A stretch of 37,840 bases of DNA from Bacillota bacterium (GTDB taxonomy: Bacteria; Bacillota; Clostridia; Christensenellales; SZUA-584), in contig JAEYZN010000022.1 of assembly GCA_023428025.1 (NCBI GenBank), positions 1-37,840 on the forward strand. Reading direction: 5' to 3'. Shown piece after piece: positions 8,626-18,141 of the stretch; the first letter of the stretch is position 1, and every line of letters begins with the position of its first letter. Under the pieces are notes generated by a model. It had not been told where the DNA came from. It ran no database searches and saw nothing but the letters and a program-made list of their open reading frames with translations. The position numbers and the translations under genes are program-made.

Positions 8626-8731
8626 GATGTAAGCCCATATATGTTTGTATGCCAGATTCTCATTGGCTAGTAATGGTTTTCAATGGTCGGATGGAGACCG
8701 GGAAGAGTATATTGTAGATTGCGCTGCTTAT

Positions 8732-10264
8732 CTATCCAACTTTTGCAGGACTGTTGCTGCGACGGTTAAGAAAGCGCCGGACCAGCATTCGAAAGCCGGT
8801 GTTCGTCAGCCAGAGTCCAACAAAGGCAAGCGCCCCGGTGATGGCCGCGCATACCACCGCCTGAATGATGAGTTCTGTCCAGCCCGCTTCTCCGGCAGGG
8901 TATAAGCCTTCAATGGCCAACCCGCAGGCGAAATATGATACGGTACAGATCGTGGCCACAATGGCAAGATCCCTGTAAATGGTCAGCTTGCGGCCAAACA
9001 CCTGCTTGTATACGAGGCGGAAGTTGCCCGGCTGAAGCACCAGGTAAGCCGCGGCAATGGTGCCGGCCAGCACGCCCGTGATGCCCAGAAAAGACGCCAG
9101 CGCGACGGATATCACCAGATTGACGATGGCCTGCGCGATAGTGAACTTTTTCGATTCCGCATACATGCCTCTGGCATCGCGCGCGGCATAGATGACCGGC
9201 ATGAATAGATGGTCTGCCAGCAGCAGGGCAAAGAGTGCAAGCGGAAGCATCGGGATCACATATTCGCTGCCGATCCAAAGAGAGACGAATGGATTGGCAA
9301 GCTGCAAAAACACAGGCACACACACGCAAATGCAGAAAAATGAAAAGGCCAGCAGTTCCCTGAATGCTGGGTAGCTGTCTTCATCGCCGCGGGTGATCTT
9401 TAAGGCCAGTGTGGCGCGCATGCCTTCGATGATACGGAATATCACCACGTTGGGATACGAAACGAGTGTGGCGAAGGCGCTGTAGATTGTGACGTTCTTA
9501 AGCGAGCTAAGCAGAGAGAGCACGACGTTATCGGTGTTGCTGGTCACCATCGAGGAGATCTGGTGCGCGTAGACTGCGTTGGTCATCTTTGATGCGACGT
9601 ATTCAGGCGCCGCTTTCGGGTCAAACGCCGGACCGTACAGTTTGAGCACCTGCCGCCGGTAAACAAGCTTGGACAACGCGAGGAAGACCAGATTGACGCA
9701 CAGTATGAGAGGCAGCGGCAGGGGCGTGAAGCGTATCAGCAGTATCTCCGCGATGATCGTGATGATATCCTTTACGCCCTCCACGGTGACGACGATATAC
9801 TTTTTTTCTTTGATCTCGATCAGGCAGCGCTCCGGCAGTGTGTAATAAAAGGGAGCGCTGATGCGTATCCCAACAGCGGCCAGGATCAGCAATGTATCCC
9901 AATACTGGACCCCCTGGTTCAGCAGCAGCGCGGAATACACCGGGATCACGACGAGGGCGATCATCAGCATTTTGCCGGTAACCCGCAGCATGCTTCTTTG
10001 CAGGCCGCCGAACAGCGAAGATATTCGGGGATAGTCGCTGTCGCTGAGCGGCGCGTACATGTGATACTGATACGCGGCAGACATGCCCGTCTGGAACAGA
10101 ATCAGGTATGTGCTCATCTGAAGCGCGGCCTGAACCACACCGTTCACTTTATCCCCGTAAGCGTCGAGCAGCACGTCGATGCGATAAAAGCTCAGCACAC
10201 CCTGGATAAGCGCGATCAAAACGACCGAAAACGCTATTTTAAGGCCCATCCTGGTTTTACTCAA
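8732..10264 (-). CDS. Wzx-type polysaccharide flippase (MOP superfamily)
   Basis: About 510 residues with 12 or more hydrophobic helices spread evenly over the protein, the pattern of lipid-linked oligosaccharide flippases of the MOP/MATE superfamily. It should move undecaprenyl-pyrophosphate-linked repeat units to the outer face of the membrane. It is the last gene of the exopolysaccharide operon, where the only flippase is expected. I place the start at TTG 10264 because CGGAGG lies 6 bases upstream. The in-frame ATG at 10279 precedes that ribosome site and lacks one of its own, so it would add five residues without support. Sequence alone cannot exclude a teichuronic-acid-type exporter of the same fold. 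Confidence 0.85.
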   Translation of the reverse strand: MSKTRMGLKIAFSVVLIALIQGVLSFYRIDVLLDAYGDKVNGVVQAALQMSTYLILFQTGMSAAYQYHMYAPLSDSDYPRISSLFGGLQRSMLRVTGKMLMIALVVIPVYSALLLNQGVQYWDTLLILAAVGIRISAPFYYTLPERCLIEIKEKKYIVVTVEGVKDIITIIAEILLIRFTPLPLPLILCVNLVFLALSKLVYRRQVLKLYGPAFDPKAAPEYVASKMTNAVYAHQISSMVTSNTDNVVLSLLSSLKNVTIYSAFATLVSYPNVVIFRIIEGMRATLALKITRGDEDSYPAFRELLAFSFFCICVCVPVFLQLANPFVSLWIGSEYVIPMLPLALFALLLADHLFMPVIYAARDARGMYAESKKFTIAQAIVNLVISVALASFLGITGVLAGTIAAAYLVLQPGNFRLVYKQVFGRKLTIYRDLAIVATICTVSYFACGLAIEGLYPAGEAGWTELIIQAVVCAAITGALAFVGLWLTNTGFRMLVRRFLNRRSNSPAKVG

Positions 10265-10361
10265 TTCGTTCCTCCGCATTTTGCAACAGATAAAATCACA
10301 TTAATATATTAACTCGTCAACAGACTGTCCGGAAAAATGACAGAAGCTTAAGGCGTTTGCA

Positions 10362-11504
10362 TCAGTTTCCGCTCCGAGACTTTTGGAATTGCACGGCCTG
10401 ATCGTAGATGCGTATCATCTCCGCTTTTGCGTTCTCCAGCAGAAAGGGCTTCACCATTTCGAGCGCTTTTCGCCCCATCTCCGCGCGTAGACCGGGAGAT
10501 TGGGACAGCTGCATCAGCCGGTTTGCCATCGCTTCGGCATTGCGTATATCCACCAGAAAGCCGTTTTCTCCCTCTTTGACCAGATCCAAATGGCCTCTGA
10601 TGCGCGTGGCCGCAACAGGCAGGCCGGTCGCCATCGCCTCCACCAGATTGATGCCAAGGCCTTCGCGCAGCGAAGAGGAGACCGCAACGTCCGCCGCGGC
10701 CAGCAGTTGATCCATGTCCGGCCGGAAACCCATGATCCATACGTTGTCGGCGATACCCATGGAGGCTGCCGCGCGTGTATACTCATCCTGCATGGGCCCC
10801 CGGCCCGGCAGCAGCAGCAGGATGGTCGGGATGTCCTTTTTCAGTATACTGACGGCTTCCAGCAAAGTCATCTGGTTTTTGTTCCGATTGTATTCGGCGG
10901 CGAATATCAGCACAAACGCATTTGGATCAATGTTAAACAGCCGCCGGTTTTCGCGTTTCTTATCGGCGGAGCTCACTTGGAACCGGGCGGCGTCCACGCC
11001 GACGCCGGGTATTTTATAGGCGCCGAGGGCCGGTTTGAAGCCGTAGTGGGCGAGTGCTTCAAAATCTTCGGAATTGATGGTGATCAATATGTCCGTATAA
11101 CGGCAAAGCCATTTTTCGATGATGCGAAATATGCCGCCGGAAATGCGGGACGCGCCCCGGAAAAAATGAAAGCCGTGGGCGGTATACAATACGACGGTCC
11201 CCTTTTGCCGCGCTTTGCGGGCGGCAAGACGGGTGAGCACGCCGGCCACAGGGGTATGGCAATGGATCAAATCATAGCTGTTCTCGTCTATGGCCTTTTT
11301 TAATTGCCGATAGCACTTCAGGTTCCTGGGTTTGAACGGGCTGCGCTCAAAAGTGATGACGTGATGCCGATCCACGCAGTCCGGCGGGTGGCCGCTGCCG
11401 CAGGCGATATGGACTTCGTAACCCATGTCCTTGAAATACTGCATATACGGGACATGAAAATTTGTCAGGTGTCCCATGACTGAAGCGGTAAAAAGCACCT
11501 TCAT
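10362..11504 (-). CDS. Glycosyltransferase family 4 (GT-B)
   Basis: 380 residues. It starts MKVLFTASVMGHLTNFHVPY, the usual N-terminal Rossmann strand and glycine-rich loop of a GT4 enzyme. The C-terminal donor half carries LPGRGP, then SSSLREGLGINLVEAMATG, which is the E-x7-E motif that holds the nucleotide sugar. Relatives are retaining transferases that add one sugar to the lipid-linked repeat unit on the cytoplasmic face; donor and acceptor are not predictable. An ATG six codons upstream (11522) has no ribosome site. The chosen ATG has GGAG at a rather long 12-base spacing, so the start is uncertain by six residues. It lies between the initiating transferase and the flippase. Confidence 0.88.
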   Translation of the reverse strand: MKVLFTASVMGHLTNFHVPYMQYFKDMGYEVHIACGSGHPPDCVDRHHVITFERSPFKPRNLKCYRQLKKAIDENSYDLIHCHTPVAGVLTRLAARKARQKGTVVLYTAHGFHFFRGASRISGGIFRIIEKWLCRYTDILITINSEDFEALAHYGFKPALGAYKIPGVGVDAARFQVSSADKKRENRRLFNIDPNAFVLIFAAEYNRNKNQMTLLEAVSILKKDIPTILLLLPGRGPMQDEYTRAAASMGIADNVWIMGFRPDMDQLLAAADVAVSSSLREGLGINLVEAMATGLPVAATRIRGHLDLVKEGENGFLVDIRNAEAMANRLMQLSQSPGLRAEMGRKALEMVKPFLLENAKAEMIRIYDQAVQFQKSRSGN

Positions 11505-11556
11505 CTGTGCGCCGGTCTCCATTCAACCAAATATAGCCGCCACGAGAAAAACAAAA

Positions 11557-12279
11557 TCAGGCCCGCATTCTCGTGGACGCGCAAACGTTCTCTTCCGGCT
11601 GCGGCGTGATCGTAATGACAGGGGCTTTCTTTTGAAGCTGCTTTCTGCGGTAATCCGAGAAATCTTCCAGCGGTGTGTCATTATCCGGCATCACATCCTT
11701 ATGGGACAGAATAACGCCGAATGTTTTAAAGAAGATTTTCACATCAAGAAAAAAGCCGATATTGTCCGCATATTGCACGTCCAACGCGAAGCGTTCATCC
11801 CAATTAAGGTTGGCGCGACCGTTTATCTGAGACAAGCCGGTGAGCCCCGGCCGGACGTTGAACCGCCGCCGCTCCGTCTCGTTGAACCACTCGTAGTGGC
11901 GAAGCAGCAGGGGCCTCGGGCCGATGAAGCTCATCTTACCGGTGAGGATGGTCACGAACTGCGGTATTTCGTCCAGGCTGAGCAGCCGGATGATCATGCC
12001 CGCCCTGGTCAGCGTAGAGGGGGTGACGTTGACGTTCTCGCCGCTCAATTCGCGCTTCATCGTGCGGAACTTGACGATCTGGAACACTTCACCGTAACGC
12101 CCGTTGCGGTGCTGCCGGAATAATATCGGGCCGCGCACATCGTCCAGCTTGATGGCCAGAATGCAGACAAGGATGACGGGGCTTAAGATCAAAAGCGCGG
12201 CGATGGAAAGCATAATATCAAACGCGCGTTTGATGACCCGCTCATAGAAACCGGGCCGTCCGTTTTTTTGCTGCGTCAT
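11557..12279 (-). CDS. Initiating phosphosugar transferase (PglC/EpsL-type)
   Basis: 240 residues, the small monotopic form. It transfers a sugar-1-phosphate from a UDP-sugar to undecaprenyl phosphate, the first membrane step of repeat-unit assembly. The N-terminal KRAFDIMLS (17-25) leads into a re-entrant hydrophobic helix. KFRTM (70-74), the catalytic Asp-Glu pair in SLDEIPQF (D103, E104), GPRP (120-123) and RPGLTGLSQINGR (143-155) follow. The large polytopic N-terminal domain of WbaP-type enzymes is absent, as in PglC. The start is ATG 12279 with GAGGGAGG upstream. With CapD and a sugar aminotransferase in the same operon, the sugar may be a bacillosamine-like 4-amino-6-deoxy sugar. About 150 bp separate it from the gene before it. 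Confidence 0.93.
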   Translation of the reverse strand: MTQQKNGRPGFYERVIKRAFDIMLSIAALLILSPVILVCILAIKLDDVRGPILFRQHRNGRYGEVFQIVKFRTMKRELSGENVNVTPSTLTRAGMIIRLLSLDEIPQFVTILTGKMSFIGPRPLLLRHYEWFNETERRRFNVRPGLTGLSQINGRANLNWDERFALDVQYADNIGFFLDVKIFFKTFGVILSHKDVMPDNDTPLEDFSDYRRKQLQKKAPVITITPQPEENVCASTRMRA

Positions 12280-12427
12280 ATGAATCGCCTCCCTCTTTCA
12301 GCCGTGTATACCATAATCATCGTATCTTTGTACATCTTTCTTAACGTTTTTGCTAGGTGTCGTTGGATGACCATTCGCACTTTTCAAGCGATACGGGGAA
12401 TGCTTAAGAATACCGTGCGCTTCCACC

Positions 12428-13489
12428 CTATGCCCGGTATCCCGGGAAGAACCCGGGCCGGGATTCTTCGCTTGACTCCTGGGCGCGGATATGCAGCAGT
12501 GTATCGTATTTCTCCTGACTAAATATCCGCCGCCCCGTATGGAAACGGGTGGCGGAAGACCGGTTGAAGTTGTTCTTAAACTGGAAAATGTCATCGTCTT
12601 CACTGGAGCCCAATCCCCCGCCCATATGGAAGTGCTTGTATCCGTGGTTGAAGCCCCAGAGCGCCTCGGTGTAGACCATCAACGGAATGGGGGAGAGATG
12701 CTGCGATTCACGCCGTGAAGCCTGTAAATGGCTGTGCATCTGGCCGTTGCAGTGCAATACCAGCTCCATTGCGGCGATCTCGCCTCCGCAGACGGCATAG
12801 AATATCATCGCGTTGTTCGGCAGGCCGACACGCACACATTCGAAGAATGCCGGACTGAAAAAGTAATAGGGGAGGGCACCTGTACGTACCATCGTCTCGG
12901 TATACAGATCGGCAAACTGCGCGAAAAGCTCGGGTGAACAGCCCATTTCAACCGATAGGCCGTATTGCTGTGCCTTGCGGATGCGATTACGCGTGCGCTT
13001 CCGGATATTGGCATAGATGATTTCGGACGAGGAGAGATCAAGCGTGATGGTTCTGCCCATCTGGATGATTTGGTACAGCGGCTCCAAACCCACATGGTTG
13101 TTCAGCAACGGGTGAAAACGGACGAACTCGCTGACGATGCCCATGTCACGGCAATAATCTTCATACACGCGGCTCATCCGCCTTATTGCGCCTTCGTCCG
13201 TTGCGCCCTCCAGCATAAAACCGCCGTAGCCATACGGCGTGGACAGATCGAAGTACGTGCCCTTGGGTATGCGCTCTGTGAACGGCGGCGCCAGTGCGAT
13301 GTCGCGCTTCATGACGACGTTGGCGGCGCGCAGGCCGTCCGCCTCATAATAGAACAGCAACGGTTCGCCGTCGCCGTGCAAGCGGAAGGGTTCGGTGTAT
13401 TGCGGCAGATAGAACACATCATGATTTTTAAATCCTTTAACGGTCTCCTGCCATAATGATTCGTTGTCCAGTCCTATGACCTTAAGCAT
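12428..13489 (-). CDS. FemAB/GNAT-like acyl or aminoacyl transferase
   Basis: 353 residues starting at ATG 13489 with GGGGG 6-10 bases upstream; the frame extends to a TTG eight codons earlier that lacks a site. The protein shows the double acyltransferase layout of the FemAB/GNAT_6 group. IRKRTRNRIRKAQQYGLSVE, around residues 160-180, is the basic helix typical of these enzymes, followed by a second half that ends in HMGGGLGSSEDD and FQFKNNFNR. Classical FemABX enzymes add amino acids from tRNA to peptidoglycan stems. Members found in polysaccharide loci are thought to acylate sugars or lipid carriers, but substrates are mostly unknown. Its place next to the initiating transferase suggests it modifies the repeat unit. 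The substrate is not assigned. Confidence 0.75.
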   Translation of the reverse strand: MLKVIGLDNESLWQETVKGFKNHDVFYLPQYTEPFRLHGDGEPLLFYYEADGLRAANVVMKRDIALAPPFTERIPKGTYFDLSTPYGYGGFMLEGATDEGAIRRMSRVYEDYCRDMGIVSEFVRFHPLLNNHVGLEPLYQIIQMGRTITLDLSSSEIIYANIRKRTRNRIRKAQQYGLSVEMGCSPELFAQFADLYTETMVRTGALPYYFFSPAFFECVRVGLPNNAMIFYAVCGGEIAAMELVLHCNGQMHSHLQASRRESQHLSPIPLMVYTEALWGFNHGYKHFHMGGGLGSSEDDDIFQFKNNFNRSSATRFHTGRRIFSQEKYDTLLHIRAQESSEESRPGFFPGYRA

Positions 13490-13572
13490 ATATACCCCCG
13501 TGAACCTGATCAAAAACGTATGAACCTCATATCGGTATAAAGATTCATTTATTAAATATTGTTTTAAACTTT

Positions 13573-14694
13573 TTATTGATCGTTGTCGGCCATTTGCCGG
13601 GCTCCCGGCCCAAGGATGTTATCATATAACTCTATGTATGCAGCATCCGGATATATACGAAGCAGTCCGTTTTCTATTAAATTGCCGTATATTTTTACAT
13701 GATCGGATTTGACGGCGATGACACTGCCATAGCATGCGTTGTCGTAAACCTGATAGTTCGAGCCGCTGTGGGCGCTGATGGCGCCTCCGGCGCAGCCTGC
13801 GATGACGTTGTCGTGGATCTGGAGATTGCCCACGATATAGTCCAGCTCCGGTTCCACATCGATACCAAACTGCGGGTTGGTGCCTTCGATGTCATATATT
13901 CTGTTGTGCGCGATAAGGCTGTCCACCGATCCCACCACGCTGATGCCCTGCCTGCGACAGTTTGAGATGTCGCAGCCAAGGATTCGGACCTGCGATGAGA
14001 CCATCCCGCCGTCAGACAGCGCCATATACGAACCCTCAAGTATGATGCCGTCGCCGGTCATATCCTTTATGGTCACGCCGTCTATCAGCACGTTGCGGCT
14101 GGCCGATACGCATATGCCGAAGCCGAATTCGTGCGACGGAGAAGCCACGCTGGGCGCGTATATGTGCTTGTCCCGATCGCCCACCAGCGTACCGCCCAGT
14201 ATCGTGACGTCGCTTTGGTTGACGATGGCGAATATGGCGTACTCGGGATAGCTGTTGGGTTCGATCACGAATATGGAATCGCCCAGATCCAGCGTCATGC
14301 CGGAGGGGACCAGTATGCCGTCCGTCGGCGCTTGGTATCGGTCCCGCCAGTTGCATTGAATCATGTAAGTGCCTTTGGCAAACCGGACATAGGTATAGCC
14401 CTGCTCCTGCGCCCAGGCCAGCGCCTGATTGATACCGTCCGTGGTGGCGCGCGCGTTGCCGCCCGTGCCGTCGATATCGAAACGGTCATTCTCCACGGTA
14501 TACCATTCCACGCCTTCGGGGGCAGGGAAGCCATCGTACCGGCCGGTCTGGTGCGAAGCGAGGAATTCCAGCACTTCCTGACGGGCGGTCAGCCCGCTGA
14601 TATAGACGGTTAGGCCCATCAAGATGAACGCGAAAACGGCCAGCATTATATTCTGTTTATTGAAATAAGAGCTTTTTTCCTTCAGAAGCTTCAT
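13573..14694 (-). CDS. Membrane-anchored right-handed beta-helix protein (paralogue)
   Basis: 373 residues, ATG 14694 with AAAGGAG upstream. A single hydrophobic N-terminal segment (about residues 15-34) is followed by a short spacer and a beta-helix domain from about residue 70. By eye well over half of its positions match the riboswitch-controlled protein at 7247. Shared blocks include NARATTDGIN, QCNWRDR, APTDGILVPSG, EPNSYPEY, MTGDGII, CRRQGISV and GIDVE. This copy lacks the long Ser/Thr-rich linker and probably stays close to the membrane. Inside an exopolysaccharide operon such proteins often trim, epimerise or guide the polymer during export, as AlgG does for alginate. The actual reaction is unknown. 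Confidence 0.83.
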   Translation of the reverse strand: MKLLKEKSSYFNKQNIMLAVFAFILMGLTVYISGLTARQEVLEFLASHQTGRYDGFPAPEGVEWYTVENDRFDIDGTGGNARATTDGINQALAWAQEQGYTYVRFAKGTYMIQCNWRDRYQAPTDGILVPSGMTLDLGDSIFVIEPNSYPEYAIFAIVNQSDVTILGGTLVGDRDKHIYAPSVASPSHEFGFGICVSASRNVLIDGVTIKDMTGDGIILEGSYMALSDGGMVSSQVRILGCDISNCRRQGISVVGSVDSLIAHNRIYDIEGTNPQFGIDVEPELDYIVGNLQIHDNVIAGCAGGAISAHSGSNYQVYDNACYGSVIAVKSDHVKIYGNLIENGLLRIYPDAAYIELYDNILGPGARQMADNDQ

Positions 14695-14720
14695 ACCCGC
14701 TCCTTTGCTGTTATCACAGA

Positions 14721-15785
14721 TTAAATAACCCGATTCAGCCTTTTTGAAAACAGAAAACGTCTGAAATAACCAAAATATAGAATGGGGGAGAGCGCCCGCC
14801 GCATGAGACCAAGCCTGACCAGTTCACCGAACGTGGTCTGCCGCGACAACAGCGCCTTAACGGACATCACGAAGAAACGCTGAATGACGGAACGGCTGAA
14901 AAACCGGCGGGGAAAAGCGCCGAGCCGTTCATTGGCTTCCAGCAGCCGGAGCGCCCAGCGTTCGATCTCCGGCAAAGCAAAGTCAGGGGTGAGGGTCACC
15001 GAACAAAAACGGTCATGCATCAGGGCTTCGCGCTCATCCGGCACAATGCCCAGGCGTTCCAACTGGGTTGCGCGTACCCGGCGCGTGCCCATATGCTGCA
15101 ACCCGTCCGAAGCGGCAGAAACCTGCCGGTCGTGCACCCGGTATTCAAGCACAATCCTCGGATATTCGCGTATAGATCCCAGCCATGCGCAACGCGACCA
15201 CAACTCGTAGTCTTCGGCGGCGCGGTAATCCAGGCTGTCCTGATAGCGAAGGGCATGCTGCCGGATGAAGGATGCACGGAACATCACGGTAGGGTGAACG
15301 ATGGGGCAGCCAAAGAACAGCTCCGTTATCGTGTATGACGCATTGGTCATATGGGAGGCAATCACGCCGCTGCGCGCGCCGAACTTACGGGCCTGCGCAC
15401 ACAAGATGTCGATTTCGTGATGGCGCTGCAAAAAAGCAACCTGCTTTTCAATGCGTCGGGGCAGGCAGATGTCGTCGGAGTCCATGCGGGCGATGTACGC
15501 GCCTTTGGCAATATCCAGCCCGCGGTTGAGCGTGTAAGCGACGTGCCGGTTCGTTTCGTTGCGAAGGAGCACAATCCTTGAGTCATGATACGACTGTATG
15601 ATGGCGACGTCGTCTCCTGTGGAGGCGTCGTCAATGATGATCAGCTCGAAAGCAGGGTATGTTTGCGCCAGCACGCTTTCTATCGCGCGCCTCAAATAAG
15701 GTTCCGGCGTGTTGTAATTGGGCATCACGACGGAGACCAGTGGTTTTGATGGGTTGACTTGGCTGCGGTTAACCACTTTTTTCAT
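14721..15785 (-). CDS. Glycosyltransferase family 2 (GT-A)
   Basis: 354 residues. The GT-A fold is clear: VSVVMPNYNTPEPYLRRAIES near the N-terminus, IIDDASTGD, then the DXD-type metal site in ARMDSDD (102-105), and an ED pair in RAAEDYELWSR that fits the catalytic base region. It should add one sugar to the growing repeat unit on the cytoplasmic face. It resembles the other GT2 in this operon (18141) in layout, including ARMD-DD followed by LP-R-KQV, so the two may be old paralogues. The ATG at 15785 directly follows a GTG codon. No good ribosome site is visible, so translation may depend on the gene before it, which ends 24 bp upstream. Confidence 0.87.
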   Translation of the reverse strand: MKKVVNRSQVNPSKPLVSVVMPNYNTPEPYLRRAIESVLAQTYPAFELIIIDDASTGDDVAIIQSYHDSRIVLLRNETNRHVAYTLNRGLDIAKGAYIARMDSDDICLPRRIEKQVAFLQRHHEIDILCAQARKFGARSGVIASHMTNASYTITELFFGCPIVHPTVMFRASFIRQHALRYQDSLDYRAAEDYELWSRCAWLGSIREYPRIVLEYRVHDRQVSAASDGLQHMGTRRVRATQLERLGIVPDEREALMHDRFCSVTLTPDFALPEIERWALRLLEANERLGAFPRRFFSRSVIQRFFVMSVKALLSRQTTFGELVRLGLMRRALSPILYFGYFRRFLFSKRLNRVI

Positions 15786-15809
15786 CACATTTCGATAATA
15801 TTCGCTAGA

Positions 15810-16973
15810 TTATAACATACTCAGGAAATCAACGTCAAATATGCTCTTGTATGGAAGGACATCGCCGTAATTGCTGATGGCCGTATTGAATACCCATAGT
15901 CCGGCCGCCACCAGCGCCACATACGCGCCCATGCGGTATTGTGCGGCGCGGGTGGGCATGCTTCGCACGAGAGAGGGGAGCAACACGATCCATGAAACGG
16001 CAAAATAGAGGGAGAGCCGGTTCAATACATCCAGTATATAGCCCAGATAGCTGAAGGCCACCTCAAAAACCGCGAGGATGATCCAAAAATGATTCCGTTC
16101 GTCGTGCGCGATCAGCCGCTTGCGGAATATCAGTATCGGAACAATGATGGGCGCGCGCAGCAGCATCAGCCCGATGCGCAGCACGACATCCTGCGAGGCC
16201 CCCGTTTCCTGGGTATACAGAGCGCGAATCTGCGCGAATATGGAGCCGAACACCGAACCCAGGATAAAAATCAGCATCAGCACAGAGAACATGATGATGC
16301 GGACGTTCTTCTCGTAGCGCTTGGTGCCGCGGAATATCCAGAAAGGCAGGATGATCAGCGCCGAGTAGTGGAACATCAGCGCGAGAAGCATCCAGAGCGC
16401 CGCCTTTTTATAATCATGCTGGAAAACGTAACGTGTGGCGTAGAACACGATGGACACCGAGATCATCTGGCGCATGATATTCAGCGTGGTGGAGAACATC
16501 AGCAGGAGGAAGACGAAAACGGCCATCATCACGGATATCTTCTCGTGATAATCTTCGATGGAACGGTAGGTGAAGCCGAGCAGCAGCAGCGCGGATATGA
16601 AGAATATGGGCAACGGGTTGTTGAATACGGCCTTCACGATGATATTCATCAGCACATAGAGCGGCTCGACCTCGATCAACTGCTGAACCCACTGCCCCGA
16701 TGAGGTGATACTGTTGATCGCGTCATACAGGCTGATGTATGTGGCGTAATCAGTTCCCACCTCCCAGCGGAAGGACGACAGCAGAAAAGGAACAAGAAAT
16801 GACAGCAGCCAGAAAACGCGGCGGGGGCGCGTGGTCTGAATGAAGGAAGGAGAAAGCTGAACCGGGCGGACAGGACGCTGGAATATCTGCGCCAGGCCCG
16901 CCAGTATTGCCGCCAGAACAAAGCAGCCGGCATAGAGTATGATGGATGAGCTGTATTGCGTCTGTATGCTCAT
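15810..16973 (-). CDS. EpsG-family polysaccharide polymerase (Wzy-like)
   Basis: 387 residues, ATG 16973 with AAAGGA upstream. The frame is open much further back, but that part overlaps the preceding glycosyltransferase and is not coding. The protein has about ten membrane helices. FRWEVGTDYATYISLYD (68-84) falls between the second and third helices and is a hallmark of the EpsG family. Members take the Wzy role, joining lipid-linked repeat units outside the membrane. It is the only polymerase candidate in the operon. The C-terminal helices end shortly after NYGDVLPYKSIFD. Confidence 0.85.
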   Translation of the reverse strand: MSIQTQYSSSIILYAGCFVLAAILAGLAQIFQRPVRPVQLSPSFIQTTRPRRVFWLLSFLVPFLLSSFRWEVGTDYATYISLYDAINSITSSGQWVQQLIEVEPLYVLMNIIVKAVFNNPLPIFFISALLLLGFTYRSIEDYHEKISVMMAVFVFLLLMFSTTLNIMRQMISVSIVFYATRYVFQHDYKKAALWMLLALMFHYSALIILPFWIFRGTKRYEKNVRIIMFSVLMLIFILGSVFGSIFAQIRALYTQETGASQDVVLRIGLMLLRAPIIVPILIFRKRLIAHDERNHFWIILAVFEVAFSYLGYILDVLNRLSLYFAVSWIVLLPSLVRSMPTRAAQYRMGAYVALVAAGLWVFNTAISNYGDVLPYKSIFDVDFLSML

Positions 16974-17001
16974 AACGGTTCCTTTGCTTGCTGTATAAAC
17001 A

Positions 17002-18141
17002 TCACGATTCCTGAACGATGCCGTACAGGCGCAGCAGGCTTCGCGCATTGCGCTTTGCGTCGTAGCCGCGGGTCTGTATCCGTTCAATGCGTGTCGCCGC
17101 GTCCGGATGGCTGTCAGTGCCAATAATGTCATTGGCCCGCTCAACCCAGGCTGCGGCGCCGGCATCCAATGGCAGCGGGTGAAACAGGCCCAGCCCCATG
17201 TCGGCTTCATCGGGGACACAAGGCGTGACGAGCACCGACGTGCCCGCCGCCTGCGCCTCCAGCGCGGAGAGTGAAAATCCCTCCGAAAAGGACGGGACGA
17301 CGACCATGTCAAGGCACTGCATCAGATGGGGAATGTCATCCCGGACGCCCAGAAAGAACACCGTATCCTCAAGGTCCATTTGCTTCCGACGGCTGACCAG
17401 ATTGTCCATCATGACACCTGCTCCCGCAAAAACGAATCTGAAATCCAACCCGGCCTTCTTGGCCTGCGCGGCCATATCCAGCACGAAGGACGGATTTTTT
17501 TCGGGACTTAGCCGGCCCACACAGCCGATGATGCGGGTATCGCCATCCGCCTGGCAATCGCGCCGCAGATCCGTTTTCAGTTGTGGCGGGTAATCCGCAA
17601 AGCCGGACAGATCGATGCCGTTGGGGATGACAGCGACTTTACCACTGTCCGCCGCACGTCTGCCGAAGGTGGAAAGCCCCGCGTTGCGGCTGCACGCACA
17701 GCGCTGTGTCGCGTACCGGTTGATCAGCATCCGGCCCAGCTGCTTTTTCAGCATGAACACCGGAGAGTGAATATCGCGTGTGTCCGAGTGGGCGTGGCAG
17801 ATGCGTATGGGAACGCCGGCCTGCCTGGCGGCCAGCGCACAGAAACCTGTTTGATAGTCTGTATGGGCGTGTATGGCGGCATACGGGCCGTTGTTCCGTA
17901 TGATCTCCCGTATCAGCCGGACAAAGCCGGGTATGCCCGCTTCGCTCAGAAAAGGGACACGGAAGACCCTGCCGCCAAGGCTAGCGATCTCCGCGTCGAA
18001 ATCCCGGCTGCCCAGCTCGTGCGCCACGAAATCGAACTGCAGTTTTCCCCTGTCGGTCTCGCGGTAAAGGTTCATCACCATCACGGCGACGCCCGCGCGC
18101 ATTGTGGAGGAGATGATGTGCAAGACCCGCTGCGCTGCCAT
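17002..18141 (-). CDS. Glycosyltransferase family 4 (EpsF-like)
   Basis: 379 residues of GT-B type. The N-terminal half reads VLHIISSTMRAGVAVMVMNLY, with HAHTDYQTGFCALAARQAG further in. The donor half has GRLSPEKNP, the usual start of the second Rossmann domain, and SFSEGFSLSALEAQAAG with the E-x7-E motif. It adds one sugar to the repeat unit; the substrate is not predictable. Its ATG shares one base with the TGA of the preceding GT2 (TGATG), a sign of coupled translation, and the polymerase gene follows 28 bp later. The HAHTDY/HSDTRD spacing is close to that of EpsF-type enzymes of Gram-positive exopolysaccharide loci. Confidence 0.87.
   Translation of the reverse strand: MAAQRVLHIISSTMRAGVAVMVMNLYRETDRGKLQFDFVAHELGSRDFDAEIASLGGRVFRVPFLSEAGIPGFVRLIREIIRNNGPYAAIHAHTDYQTGFCALAARQAGVPIRICHAHSDTRDIHSPVFMLKKQLGRMLINRYATQRCACSRNAGLSTFGRRAADSGKVAVIPNGIDLSGFADYPPQLKTDLRRDCQADGDTRIIGCVGRLSPEKNPSFVLDMAAQAKKAGLDFRFVFAGAGVMMDNLVSRRKQMDLEDTVFFLGVRDDIPHLMQCLDMVVVPSFSEGFSLSALEAQAAGTSVLVTPCVPDEADMGLGLFHPLPLDAGAAAWVERANDIIGTDSHPDAATRIERIQTRGYDAKRNARSLLRLYGIVQES

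Noticed and set aside
15810..17312. A long form of the polymerase starting at 17312
   Set aside because: The first 113 codons overlap the GT4 gene in another frame and look non-coding. ATG 16973 has a ribosome site and begins with a proper membrane helix.
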